NCBI GenBank assembly: GCA_019359075.1
Contig: JAHHIB010000059.1
Location: forward strand, 1-55,691
Length of the DNA stretch: 55,691 nt
Source: Kalymmatonema hyalinum WJT4-NPBG1
GTDB lineage: Bacteria > Cyanobacteriota > Cyanobacteriia > Cyanobacteriales > Nostocaceae
Direction of reading: 5' to 3'
The translations under genes were made by a program, and so were the position numbers. Of this stretch, positions 7,550 to 15,696 are shown piece by piece; position 1 is the stretch's first letter; each line of letters starts with the position of its first letter. The notes under the pieces are model-generated. The model was not told where the DNA came from. It did no database searches and saw only the letters and a list, made by a program, of their open reading frames with translations.

Positions 7550-8998
7550 TTACCCTCCCCGTATCTGTTGGGCAACAAACAATTCTAAATCATTGACATT
7601 TTGAATTAACTGTGCTTCACGAGTGCGACACCACCGCCGCTTTTGTTCTGTATGCGGTTCACCCATGTAAATTCCTTTCGCCAGCATGGGTTTTGAGCGA
7701 CCATAACCATAAATTTTTCGTAAATCTCCCAGCTTTGTCCGCAGCCAAGGTTCTTGAATATCACCGCAGTAGATAATCACCACATCACACACTTGAAGTT
7801 GCTCTTGATGATCCTGTCGCACTTGCGCTTCGTCTCCCTCAAACAAAGGCAATATCACTTCAAATCCTTGGTTGTAGAGATAGTCATCCAAAGGAGCGAT
7901 CGCCTCTCTGTCGCGCTGGTCACAAATCAAGTAAACTCGCAATGGTCCATCTTCTGCAACAACATCTTTCGTCGGTTGCGGCGTAGGATTGAGTTTATCT
8001 TTAATAATAGTCTTGAGTTCTTCCAAGCTTGTCTGCAACAAGTTAGCATCATGCAAAGATGTGATAAATTCTTCCTGACGCGGTTCTTGTGGCTGTAACC
8101 CCACTGGCATCCAAACTAAGCGCAAAAATTCAGCAGAGTTTTGACTGTGTTGAATCGCCAGTTCATTTTGTAAAACAACGAGCGATCGCTCTGCGCCTTC
8201 TGGCACCATACCATACCTAGCACCAATCAAATGGATCGAAAGTTTGCAGCCCTCCAAGTTCTCACGCACCACCTGTTCAAAATCAGGATAATAAAAAGGG
8301 AGCGATCGTTCTGGCAAAACAATATAACCCCGCTGCTGCAACTCCCGCTTGACTTTGTTACGTTCTTCTACAAGATCGAAAGTCGTTTCTGCTAGATAAA
8401 TCGTGGTTCCGGTGGGTGCAATGGGAGTTTCTTCAACCGCATTGTTACCATGACTGGAAAAATTGTCCAGCATCTGTTTAATGTCATAAGCCAAATCGTT
8501 GACTTTAGTCCAATAATTGCGTTCAGCTTCCGCACCAAATATTTTACTAAATTCAATTGGTCTACCAGACTGATCAAACTGATAAAATTCATAACCCAGA
8601 AGTTCTTGCACTTCCTGAGGATGCTGCTTTCGTTCAACTGGGGTTTTAATAACCTTAAAAATTCGCGATTTATCAGCAACACGAACGCCACCTGTGGTTG
8701 CAGCCGCTTTATAAAATTCTTTCAGTTCTTTGACACACCAATCTGACTTCACATAGCGGGGTGAGAGGACAGAAACCAGCAACGCCACCTTGGGAAATCG
8801 CTCTACAATTGTGTCACCGAAATAATCATTGCCTTGCAGTTTTAAATCTCGCCAAATCTTAGGTGTTTCTCCCCGGAGTTGTGCCAAACGGATTCCCAAG
8901 GCGCGATGCAAGTCCGAAATCCATCCTTCCTGCCCCTCGGTGAGCGGGTGGTTATCAATGTGGGCGTAACTTATAAAAATGTCATCTTCAAAACCCAT
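7550..8998 (-). CDS. TIR - DUF4062-like - TIR-like three-domain protein
   Basis: Numbering is from ATG 8998 (482 residues); a GTG at 9001 is equally possible, with AGAGG upstream. Residues ~5-175 are a TIR domain: FISYAHID near 8-15, then SDWCVKEL with Glu91 at the position of the catalytic Glu of NAD+-cleaving TIRs. Residues ~198-268 resemble DUF4062 (TTIYLAETTFDL...HLIGARYGMVPEG). Residues ~354-435 are a second, diverged TIR-like fold (RVYLICDQRD, VVIIYCG, PWLRTKLGDLRKI) with no obvious catalytic Glu. There are no TM segments. It lies 4 bases upstream of the STAND-cyclase gene, so they are almost certainly co-translated. Possible roles are NAD+ depletion, signal production or scaffolding. 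Confidence 0.85.
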   Translation of the reverse strand: MGFEDDIFISYAHIDNHPLTEGQEGWISDLHRALGIRLAQLRGETPKIWRDLKLQGNDYFGDTIVERFPKVALLVSVLSPRYVKSDWCVKELKEFYKAAATTGGVRVADKSRIFKVIKTPVERKQHPQEVQELLGYEFYQFDQSGRPIEFSKIFGAEAERNYWTKVNDLAYDIKQMLDNFSSHGNNAVEETPIAPTGTTIYLAETTFDLVEERNKVKRELQQRGYIVLPERSLPFYYPDFEQVVRENLEGCKLSIHLIGARYGMVPEGAERSLVVLQNELAIQHSQNSAEFLRLVWMPVGLQPQEPRQEEFITSLHDANLLQTSLEELKTIIKDKLNPTPQPTKDVVAEDGPLRVYLICDQRDREAIAPLDDYLYNQGFEVILPLFEGDEAQVRQDHQEQLQVCDVVIIYCGDIQEPWLRTKLGDLRKIYGYGRSKPMLAKGIYMGEPHTEQKRRWCRTREAQLIQNVNDLELFVAQQIRGG

Positions 8999-9028
8999 CA
9001 CTTTCTCGACCTCTCACCCAGAATAATC

Positions 9029-9058
9029 GTAGGGTGGGCATTGCAATGCCCACCCTAC
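9029..9058. repeat. Perfect 30-nt palindrome (dispersed repeat)
   Basis: GTAGGGTGGGCATTG is followed directly by its reverse complement. The same GTAGGGTGGGCA family occurs as an inverted pair at 41609-41675. It sits between the DUF4231 and TIR genes. The rest of this gap (9059-9294) is repeat-like sequence with no gene, so transcription from the DUF4231 gene into the TIR gene may be attenuated by this hairpin. Confidence 0.8.
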
Positions 9059-9294
9059 AACTACAACACCTTTTGCCTTGTTCCCAGCCTCTGACTGAGA
9101 ATACCATTGGCAGGCAGCAAGCAGCCCGCCTTAATTGCGGCACCGCCCCAACCGCATTTCCAGATGGAACCTGGAAAGGAGATTTTAGAAACTGAGTTTT
9201 CATTTAACCGCACGAGGCAAGAGAGGACACAGAGGAGAGCAAAAGAAAATATTCAATTTTTTTCACGAATGATAATAAAATATCAAAATTTTTA

Positions 9295-9909
9295 CTATGA
9301 AATATTTTTCTCTGAAGCTTTGTTATCTGTTGGTGATTGAGGAATAATTCCTTTCATTAACTCCTGTTCACCCTCTTCCTTTTGCTTTTCCTTCTTGTAC
9401 ACGACTTCGGTGACATATACATCAACATCACGTTGGAGGATATCTTCAATTTGGGCAGCAAAATTAGAAAAAGCTTCTTGATGGCTCTTGTAACCACTAT
9501 AGAGTCCGCTTAATTGCGAGAATTGCCAGCCCTGAGTTTTTAGCGATTCAGTCGTGTGCCGATAATGCCGCCAGCGATCGCCATAGTGAAAAAACTCTTC
9601 CACAGCAGAACTGATCGCAACCACTGCACCAAGACCAACGGTTCCCCAGCGAACATATGAAGCAAAGTTTTTGTTGTCGCTAGTATTTAAACTTACCAAG
9701 ATAGGAACGATAATGCCACCGATAATTGCTGTGAGTCGTAGTCTGTAATACCAGTTCCGAGCATCCCTAGCCCGTCCCCCCATCCATGATATTTGTTCCA
9801 GCCAGCGCGATCGCAAAAACTGCTTTTGTAAATCAGACAGTTCGAGTGTTTCGATCAGTTTTTCCAAGCTTTGTTTTGAGCTTGTACGATTTGAATCCTG
9901 AGATGACAT
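9295..9909 (-). CDS. DUF4231 / SLATT-like two-TM protein
   Basis: The 204-residue protein has an amphipathic N-terminal helix region (12-55), two TM segments (about 58-75 and 88-104) and a helical cytosolic C-terminal half (~110-180) with a Lys/Glu-rich tail. This is the layout of DUF4231, which belongs with the SLATT group of predicted pore-forming effectors in nucleotide-triggered conflict systems. ATG 9909 has GGAG seven bases upstream. It is the first gene, in the same direction, of the TIR and STAND-cyclase cluster, separated by 293 bp of repeats. A fragment of its own start is duplicated beyond the cyclase at 4497-4600. Confidence 0.8.
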   Translation of the reverse strand: MSSQDSNRTSSKQSLEKLIETLELSDLQKQFLRSRWLEQISWMGGRARDARNWYYRLRLTAIIGGIIVPILVSLNTSDNKNFASYVRWGTVGLGAVVAISSAVEEFFHYGDRWRHYRHTTESLKTQGWQFSQLSGLYSGYKSHQEAFSNFAAQIEDILQRDVDVYVTEVVYKKEKQKEEGEQELMKGIIPQSPTDNKASEKNIS

Positions 9910-9912
9910 TCT

Positions 9913-10041
9913 TTACTCCTTATTAATAAGGCGCTTTTCAATGACCTCTAAAGTCATTATTAACTCACATTCCGTCTTAGAGGATGTCTGAAAAGTATGG
10001 TCAAGGTATATTTTGTCATTCTGAGCGTCTACAACAGTAGC
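9913..10041 (-). pseudogene. 3' remnant of an unidentified gene upstream of the DUF4231 gene
   Basis: The frame is open for 42 codons with no start, reading VVDAQNDKIYLDHTFQTSSK... and ending IEKRLINKE, stop TAA at 9913-9915 inside the ribosome binding region of the DUF4231 gene. The end resembles the end of the cyclase protein (IEERLID, stop), which sits in the same relation to the DUF4231 fragment at 4571. It looks like the tail of a lost upstream partner gene. Its identity is unknown. Confidence 0.4.
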
Positions 10042-10045
10042 TTAA

Positions 10046-10786
10046 TCACCCCAAATAAGCCTTTTTCACTCGCTCATCGGTGATTAATTCCGATGCTGCA
10101 CCTGACAGGGTGATGCAACCAGCTTCTAATACGTAACCACGATCTGCAATTTGTAGGGCAAGGTTAGCGTTTTGTTCGACCAAAAGGATAGTAACGCCTC
10201 TAGCACGCAAATTCTGAATGATACTAAAAATTTCGCGAACAATTGTAGGTGCTAAACCCAAACTTGGCTCATCTAATAGTAAAAGTTTGGGTTTACTCAT
10301 CAAAGCACGGGCTATAGCTAACATTTGTTGTTCACCACCACTGAGGGTTCCCGCGAGTTGATGGCGTCTTTGTGCTAAACGCGGGAACATCTCAAATTGC
10401 TGCTGGATATCATTTCTGACTTCTGTTTGATTAGAGCGAATATAAGCACCCAAGAGTAAGTTATCTAAAACTGTTTGCCGCGCTAATACTCTTCTTCCTT
10501 CAGGACAATGGGCGATACCAAGTTGTACAACTTCGTGCGCTTGGCGGCGGGTAATATTACGTCCGCTGTACATAATTTTGCCTTGGCGAGGATTCACTAT
10601 TTTGGAGATAGCGCGGAGAGTCGTCGTTTTGCCAGCACCATTAGCACCTATCAAAGTCACGACCTCGCCATTATTTATATATAAATTAATATTTTGTAGA
10701 GCTTCAATGCCTCCATAGTTAACATAAAGGTCTTTGATTTCTAATATTTGAAAACTTTCTTTATTATTTAATATATCTGTGTTCAT
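10046..10786 (-). CDS. Branched-chain/neutral amino acid type ABC transporter ATPase (LivF family)
   Basis: Cytosolic ATPase of a HAAT-type importer. Visible are Walker A GANGAGKTT, signature LSGGEQQMLAIARAL, Walker B LLLLDEPSLGLAP and the switch His-region LLVEQNANLAL. I start at ATG 10786 (246 residues): the frame extends upstream to 10861, but that sequence reads like a repeat-derived spacer (AACCACAAATGCACACAAATG) and would overlap livG. It is the last gene of the operon running from 15260. LivF-like enzymes of cyanobacteria include NatE of the N-I neutral amino acid system. UrtE is a less likely alternative given the binding protein. Confidence 0.9.
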   Translation of the reverse strand: MNTDILNNKESFQILEIKDLYVNYGGIEALQNINLYINNGEVVTLIGANGAGKTTTLRAISKIVNPRQGKIMYSGRNITRRQAHEVVQLGIAHCPEGRRVLARQTVLDNLLLGAYIRSNQTEVRNDIQQQFEMFPRLAQRRHQLAGTLSGGEQQMLAIARALMSKPKLLLLDEPSLGLAPTIVREIFSIIQNLRARGVTILLVEQNANLALQIADRGYVLEAGCITLSGAASELITDERVKKAYLG

Positions 10787-10811
10787 TTGTGTGCATTTGT
10801 GGTTAATATGC

Positions 10812-11609
10812 TTAGTCGTTACCCAAATACGCGTTAATGACAGCTGGGTTATTTCTGACAACAGATGGTTCTCCTAAAGCAATCAACTGACCAAAATCTA
10901 AAACGGCGATACGGTCACATAAACCCATAACTAAAGGTACATGATGCTCAATTAGAACAATTGTCAAGTTGAATTTGTCGCGGAGGTTACGGATAAATTT
11001 ACTAAGCTGTTGCTTTTCACTGGGGTTCATACCCGCAGCAGGTTCGTCTAAGAGTAAAATTTGCGGTTCTAAGGCAAGAGCGCGGGCAATTTCTAGTCGT
11101 CGTTGGTCACCGTAGGAAAAGTTTTTGGCTTTTTCATCGATACGCTCACCCAAACCAACAAGCTCGAGTAATTCTAAAGACTTTTGCTTATTTTTTTGTT
11201 CCTCTTTAATAGTAGGCGGCAGCCCTAGAGCACCTTTCACCAAACTACTTTTAGTCTGTAAATGACACGCAATTCTAACATTTTCTAAGGCAGATAGTTC
11301 AGCAAATAGGCGAATATTTTGGAATGTTCGAGCAATACCTAAACCTGCAATTTTATAGGGAGGTAGTTGAGAAATTACTGCACCTTGGTACAGTAATTCC
11401 CCACTTGAAGGTGTAATGAATCCTGTTATTAAATTAAATAAAGTTGTCTTGCCAGCACCGTTAGGACCAATCAGCCCAAAAATTTCATGTTGGTTAACTA
11501 CGAAAGAGACATTATTGACCGCCACTAGCCCCCCAAAGCTACGAGTGAGGTTTTTCGCCTCTAATATCGGTAGTCCAAATACAGTTTTTGTCACATTTTC
11601 TTGAGTCAT
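10812..11609 (-). CDS. Branched-chain/neutral amino acid type ABC transporter ATPase (LivG family)
   Basis: Partner ATPase of the importer, 265 residues. Walker A is GPNGAGKTT, the signature region FSYGDQRRLEIARAL has the YGDQRR form typical of LivG, Walker B is ILLLDEPAAGMNP, and the switch is LIEHHVPLVMGL. ATG 11609. The livM-type permease ends 5 bases upstream, and the second ATPase follows. In cyanobacteria the closest described counterpart is NatA of the N-I system. The substrate here is not proven. Confidence 0.92.
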   Translation of the reverse strand: MTQENVTKTVFGLPILEAKNLTRSFGGLVAVNNVSFVVNQHEIFGLIGPNGAGKTTLFNLITGFITPSSGELLYQGAVISQLPPYKIAGLGIARTFQNIRLFAELSALENVRIACHLQTKSSLVKGALGLPPTIKEEQKNKQKSLELLELVGLGERIDEKAKNFSYGDQRRLEIARALALEPQILLLDEPAAGMNPSEKQQLSKFIRNLRDKFNLTIVLIEHHVPLVMGLCDRIAVLDFGQLIALGEPSVVRNNPAVINAYLGND

Positions 11610-11614
11610 TATAG

Positions 11615-12553
11615 TTATTTCAATACATTATTACTGCGCTTTTTGCGTTTTTTAAATAAATCTGGAGTGACAAGACCTTGAGGGAAAAATATTGTACCGA
11701 TAACTATAAGTAATCCAAAGATAATTAATCTACCATCTCGCAAAAATTGCGCTAGCCAACTAGGTAAACCTCCTGTGTCGGCTATTGCTCTCAACACTTC
11801 TGGCAGAGCTGTAAATACCATACCTCCAACGACTGAACCAAGAAAAGTTCTGGAACCACCAATTAACACGAAAGTTAAGTAAATAATACTGGCATCAAAG
11901 GTGCCTTGGCGTGCATTCCAGGTATTGAGAAAGTGGGCGCTGATTGCACCAACCACTCCTGCCAGAATACACCCTAACGTGAATGCCCAAACTTTATAGT
12001 AAGTTGGGTTAATTCCCATCGCACTTGCTGCCAATTCATCCTCACGGATAGCGATGAATGCCCTTCCGGCTCGGATGCGTTCTAAACGGTAAATGAATAT
12101 CATGCTGATAAGCAGCAATGGCAACGCAATCCACAAGTATTCGATTGGTGTTTGAAAAGGTTGAGGGATGGCAAAAATGCCGACAGCACCACCCGTAATA
12201 TCTAAATTTAGAGATATGACTCGCAGAACTTCCACAAAGGCAATGGTGGCGATCGCCAAATAAATCCCCCGCAACCGCAACGCTGGAATTCCCACCACTA
12301 CACCCAATAAACCAGAAACGACACCAGCAATCAACATTTCCAACAGCACCAGTGGAATGGGGAATGGATTAGCTGTGGAAGAAAAAACGGTTGTGGAGAG
12401 AATTGCCGCAATATAACCACCCAAAGCATAAAAGCCAGGGCTTGCCATAGACAACTGTCCAGCCATTAGTGGCAAGTATAGCGATAGCCCCAGCAGCGCC
12501 CCCAGCACCATAGAGACGATAAGAGACCCGTAAGTAGCGATAAATTCAGCCAT
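11615..12553 (-). CDS. ABC transporter permease (LivM family)
   Basis: Inner-membrane permease of 312 residues with about 8-9 hydrophobic segments. It contains the conserved EAA-like region of this family (AGRAFIAIREDELAASAMGIN, near residues 170-190), which docks to the LivG/LivF ATPases. The C-terminal tail is basic. It pairs with the LivH-type permease at 13055 to form the transmembrane channel. The cupin gene lies between the two permease genes, with 22 bases separating it from this start. Confidence 0.92.
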   Translation of the reverse strand: MAEFIATYGSLIVSMVLGALLGLSLYLPLMAGQLSMASPGFYALGGYIAAILSTTVFSSTANPFPIPLVLLEMLIAGVVSGLLGVVVGIPALRLRGIYLAIATIAFVEVLRVISLNLDITGGAVGIFAIPQPFQTPIEYLWIALPLLLISMIFIYRLERIRAGRAFIAIREDELAASAMGINPTYYKVWAFTLGCILAGVVGAISAHFLNTWNARQGTFDASIIYLTFVLIGGSRTFLGSVVGGMVFTALPEVLRAIADTGGLPSWLAQFLRDGRLIIFGLLIVIGTIFFPQGLVTPDLFKKRKKRSNNVLK

Positions 12554-12575
12554 TTTAAAGAGTTTTGACTAAGCT

Positions 12576-13037
12576 TTAGTAGGGTGTTCCATCCTTGTGG
12601 ATAAATATGCTGAATTTGTCATCAGGACTGGCTTTTGCAATCAAATCATGATCAGGATATGTCGCTTCGTCATTGGAGGTGCGATCGCCTACCTCTAAAT
12701 AAACACCAACCACCGACGACCGATTCACCAAATGATGTCCATTTGCCTCATTGGCTGGAAATCCCGCCGCCATTCCTGGTTTAAGAATTTCCTCACCTGC
12801 ATCTGTGATTAAAGTGAGTTCACCTTCCAAGATATATATGAATTCATCTTGATGGGAATGCCAATGTCGCAAAGCAGAACTGCTTCCAGGTTCTAATTTC
12901 ACCAGATTTACCCCAAAGTTCTTGAGTCCTGCAAAGTTGCCTAACCGTTGTCGAACCCGTCCTGCAACCTTTGGCTTGAACTCATCGGGATAATCTGTTC
13001 TCGTTTCACTAGGTACTTTCTCTGGGTCGATAATCAT
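12576..13037 (-). CDS. Cupin-domain protein within the transporter operon
   Basis: The 153-residue protein has one double-stranded beta-helix (cupin_2) domain. The metal-binding motif is HWHSHQDEFIYILEGE (about residues 68-83), followed by PGMAAGFPANEANGHHLVN as the second cupin motif. There is no signal peptide. It is encoded between the two permease genes, 17 bases after the LivH stop (13055) and 22 before livM, so it is clearly co-transcribed. The reaction is unknown. It may be an enzyme or sensor acting on the imported compound, for example a small metal-dependent isomerase or dioxygenase-like protein. Confidence 0.85.
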   Translation of the reverse strand: MIIDPEKVPSETRTDYPDEFKPKVAGRVRQRLGNFAGLKNFGVNLVKLEPGSSSALRHWHSHQDEFIYILEGELTLITDAGEEILKPGMAAGFPANEANGHHLVNRSSVVGVYLEVGDRTSNDEATYPDHDLIAKASPDDKFSIFIHKDGTPY

Positions 13038-13054
13038 TGAGTTACCAATCGCTT

Positions 13055-14005
13055 TTACACCTTCTGTACAAACCGACGCCCGAGTAAACCTTGGGGTCGA
13101 ACTAACAACATAATAAATAGGATGCCAAAGGCAACAGCATCTTTATACCCTGAGTATTCCCCCGGGACAAATGCCTCCACCAGTCCAATCACCAAACCTC
13201 CTACCACTGCACCGGGAATACTCCCCAAGCCCCCCAAGACAATGACTGATAACCCCCTCAACCCAAAACTCAGTCCAAAATAAGGTCCAGCAATGCTGAC
13301 ACTAGAAGCAACCAATGTTCCCGCCACTCCTGCGATAAAACTGCTGATAAAAAACGTCAGCACAATAAAGCGATCGCTGTTTATTCCCAACAAACTGGCG
13401 GTGGTTGCATCTTCGGCGATCGCCTGCATTGCCTTACCATACTTGGTGTAATTGATGAATAGAGTCAGAATTGCCACAATCACTACTGATATAGCAAAAA
13501 TCACCAGTTGAACAGTGCGAATGGGAATCGGGTTTTCGGCTGTGCCAAAATTGATAGCAGGTGGCAAATTCCCGTAAGTGTTTGCAGGAAATGTATAACT
13601 TTCCGCCCCTACCAGGTACTGGATCAAGTTAACAATAACCACTCCTACACCCAAACTGGAAACAACTGTTAGTAAAGGGTCAGAACCCCGCTGTCGCAAA
13701 GGGAGAAAGGCAAGACGTTCAATTGCTACCCCAACTAACCCTGCAAGCGCACTTCCTAAAATCAAGGCAACAGCAAATGGCAATTGTATAGGTAGTGATG
13801 CATTAGCCAGCAATCCATTAAATCCAAAAGCACCACCTATCAGTGCATATGTGAGATAAGCACCCAAGGTAAAAACTGCACCATGAGCTAAATTAATGAT
13901 GCCCAAAATGGAGTAAACCAAGGTGTATCCCAAGGCAAAAATAGCGTAGACACTGCCTATGGATAAACCATTCAAAAACTTTTGTAAAACCAGATTTATC
14001 TCCAT
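13055..14005 (-). CDS. ABC transporter permease (LivH family)
   Basis: Inner-membrane permease of 316 residues with about 8 TM segments. It starts MEINLVLQKFLNGLSIGSVYAI, the typical LivH N-terminus, and has the family coupling region GKAMQAIAEDATTASLLGIN near residues 190-209. The substrate-binding lipoprotein gene ends 7 bases upstream. Equivalent cyanobacterial proteins are NatD of the N-I neutral amino acid permease and the LivH/UrtB proteins. Confidence 0.92.
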   Translation of the reverse strand: MEINLVLQKFLNGLSIGSVYAIFALGYTLVYSILGIINLAHGAVFTLGAYLTYALIGGAFGFNGLLANASLPIQLPFAVALILGSALAGLVGVAIERLAFLPLRQRGSDPLLTVVSSLGVGVVIVNLIQYLVGAESYTFPANTYGNLPPAINFGTAENPIPIRTVQLVIFAISVVIVAILTLFINYTKYGKAMQAIAEDATTASLLGINSDRFIVLTFFISSFIAGVAGTLVASSVSIAGPYFGLSFGLRGLSVIVLGGLGSIPGAVVGGLVIGLVEAFVPGEYSGYKDAVAFGILFIMLLVRPQGLLGRRFVQKV

Positions 14006-14012
14006 GTTGCAG

Positions 14013-15260
14013 CTATTTTAAAAATACAAATTTGCCATTATTTCCGTCTTTGTCCATTTTAATTTGCGATACGTAAAAATCTTTCTGAACGATATCACCT
14101 ACTGGTGTGAAAGAAATTTTACCCAGAGGAGTGTCGTACTTTCCTGCTAGTAATTCCTTATTTAATTCAGTACGCAGTTTATCAATGGGCATTGTACTAA
14201 CTTTGGTCTTTTTATCCAAAGCTTTCAGAGCTTCTACATACACTTGTACTGCTGTAAAAGATTGAGCGCTGAATTGGGCAGGTTCTTTTTTGTATTGATT
14301 AACATAGGTTTTGTGAAATATTGCATTAATCTCTCCTGGATGTTCAGGGCTGTAAGCTTGAGCAATCAACACGCCATCGCAAAGCGCTTTGCACACTGAG
14401 AATAGATTTGGTGTGTTCAGACCATTACCACCTACAATGATGCCTTTATAACCCAGTTCCCGCAGCTGTCTAACTAAGTTACCTCCGTCGGCAGCCAAAC
14501 CAGATATAATCGCCAAATCGGGTTTTAAGTTAAGAGCATTAGTGGCTTGAGCTTGAAAATCGGTGTCAGAGGTTTGGAACTTTTGAACTGTTACCAATTC
14601 TAGCCCTTGGTCTTTAACTGTCTTCTGAAAAATTTCTGTTTCTGACTTGTTAAAGGCATCGTTTTGTGCATAAAAAACGGCAACTTTTTTAATATTAGGA
14701 TTCTGCTTAAGCGCAGCTTTTACCGAATTAGGAGCGACTATAGAAACTGGTACCGATACACGCGCAACATAATCACCTATTTCCGGAATTCCTTTTGCCG
14801 TAGTTGATGCTCCAAGCACTGGAACTTTAGCACGGTCTGCAATCGGAGCGGCACTAAAAGCTTGCTGTGATAAAGTAGGACCAACAATACCAACAACTTT
14901 ATCTTTGTTAATTAAAGTTTGAAAAGCATTAATTGCTCCGGCTTCATCTCCGCCAGTATCTTGCATGACTAATCGAATTGGAGTGCCATTGATGCCACCC
15001 TTATCATTGAAATACTTCTCAGCCATTTTGGCTCCAACAAATCCCTCTTGACCAAGTAATGCCACGTTGCTGGTTTGCGCCAAGGCAATACCAATGGGAA
15101 TAGCACCAGATATACTTGTTGTGGCAGCAGCGTTGGTTGCAGAATTCGGGGTGGCGTTAGTTCCAGTGTTTGTACTACTGTTAGTGCCGCCGCCGCAGGC
15201 TGTTAGCAGCATAGCGCAAGTCGTGAATATTGCAGTTGTAATAGCAGCAGGTTGTTTCAT
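14013..15260 (-). CDS. Periplasmic substrate-binding lipoprotein of the HAAT/Liv importer
   Basis: First gene of the operon, 415 residues. The signal peptide ends in the lipobox LTAC (Cys22), so the mature protein is lipid-anchored, followed by a Gly/Ser/Thr/Asn-rich linker (23-50). Residues ~52-410 form a type I periplasmic binding fold (GAIPIGIALAQTSNVA..., VGIVGPTLSQQAFSA, ADRAKVPVLGAS). The closest functional class is leucine/neutral amino acid binding proteins (LivK, NatB). It lacks features that would point to urea. The upstream gap 15261-15696 should hold the operon promoter. Confidence 0.9.
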   Translation of the reverse strand: MKQPAAITTAIFTTCAMLLTACGGGTNSSTNTGTNATPNSATNAAATTSISGAIPIGIALAQTSNVALLGQEGFVGAKMAEKYFNDKGGINGTPIRLVMQDTGGDEAGAINAFQTLINKDKVVGIVGPTLSQQAFSAAPIADRAKVPVLGASTTAKGIPEIGDYVARVSVPVSIVAPNSVKAALKQNPNIKKVAVFYAQNDAFNKSETEIFQKTVKDQGLELVTVQKFQTSDTDFQAQATNALNLKPDLAIISGLAADGGNLVRQLRELGYKGIIVGGNGLNTPNLFSVCKALCDGVLIAQAYSPEHPGEINAIFHKTYVNQYKKEPAQFSAQSFTAVQVYVEALKALDKKTKVSTMPIDKLRTELNKELLAGKYDTPLGKISFTPVGDIVQKDFYVSQIKMDKDGNNGKFVFLK

Positions 15261-15696
15261 AGTCGAGGAATAAAGTCGTGAGTACTTTTGCTAAAGTTAG
15301 TATTAGTCTTGACAAAAAGTAAAGTATATAAGACTGTTTATAGTTCAAGACTGTTTCTGTACGATCGCTATACTCATTAAGAGTACTTTGACAAGAATTG
15401 TATTAAATCATTTTTATTTCATCATGCAAAGTCAAAGCTTCCAAGTCGTTTTCATAGAACTTCTTGGTTTCAACAAACTTTACAGATAGTTTGCCATTTT
15501 CAGGCTTTTAGCTCAAGTCAAAAAAAAGCGGCAAACAGACAAACTATTGTTTCAATAAAATATAGTTCTAGATTATTGTGGGATGGGCAGGACAGCCCGT
15601 CCCGATATAGGGCGGGCGCTTAGTGCCACTCCCCACAAGATTTGTATTGCACTAAGCGCGAAATAGCTATAAATGCTTAATTTTTGCAGCCTTGTG
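15261..15696. other. Intergenic region with a hairpin repeat
   Basis: No gene seen. On the minus strand TATACT near 15325 could be a -10 element for the transporter operon; no clear NtcA box (GTA-N8-TAC) was found. A GC-rich hairpin (GGGATGGGC / GCCCGTCCC, about 15580-15603) followed by more G/C repeats lies just downstream of the GST gene and belongs to the dispersed-repeat class. Confidence 0.45.

Noticed and set aside
10787-10861. Upstream extension of the LivF ATPase
   Set aside because: The added residues come from a spacer repeat and would overlap livG. ATG 10786 gives the normal length.
14013-15260. Urea-binding protein UrtA
   Set aside because: Length, linker and operon (cupin, no urease genes) fit a Liv/Nat-type amino acid binding protein better.
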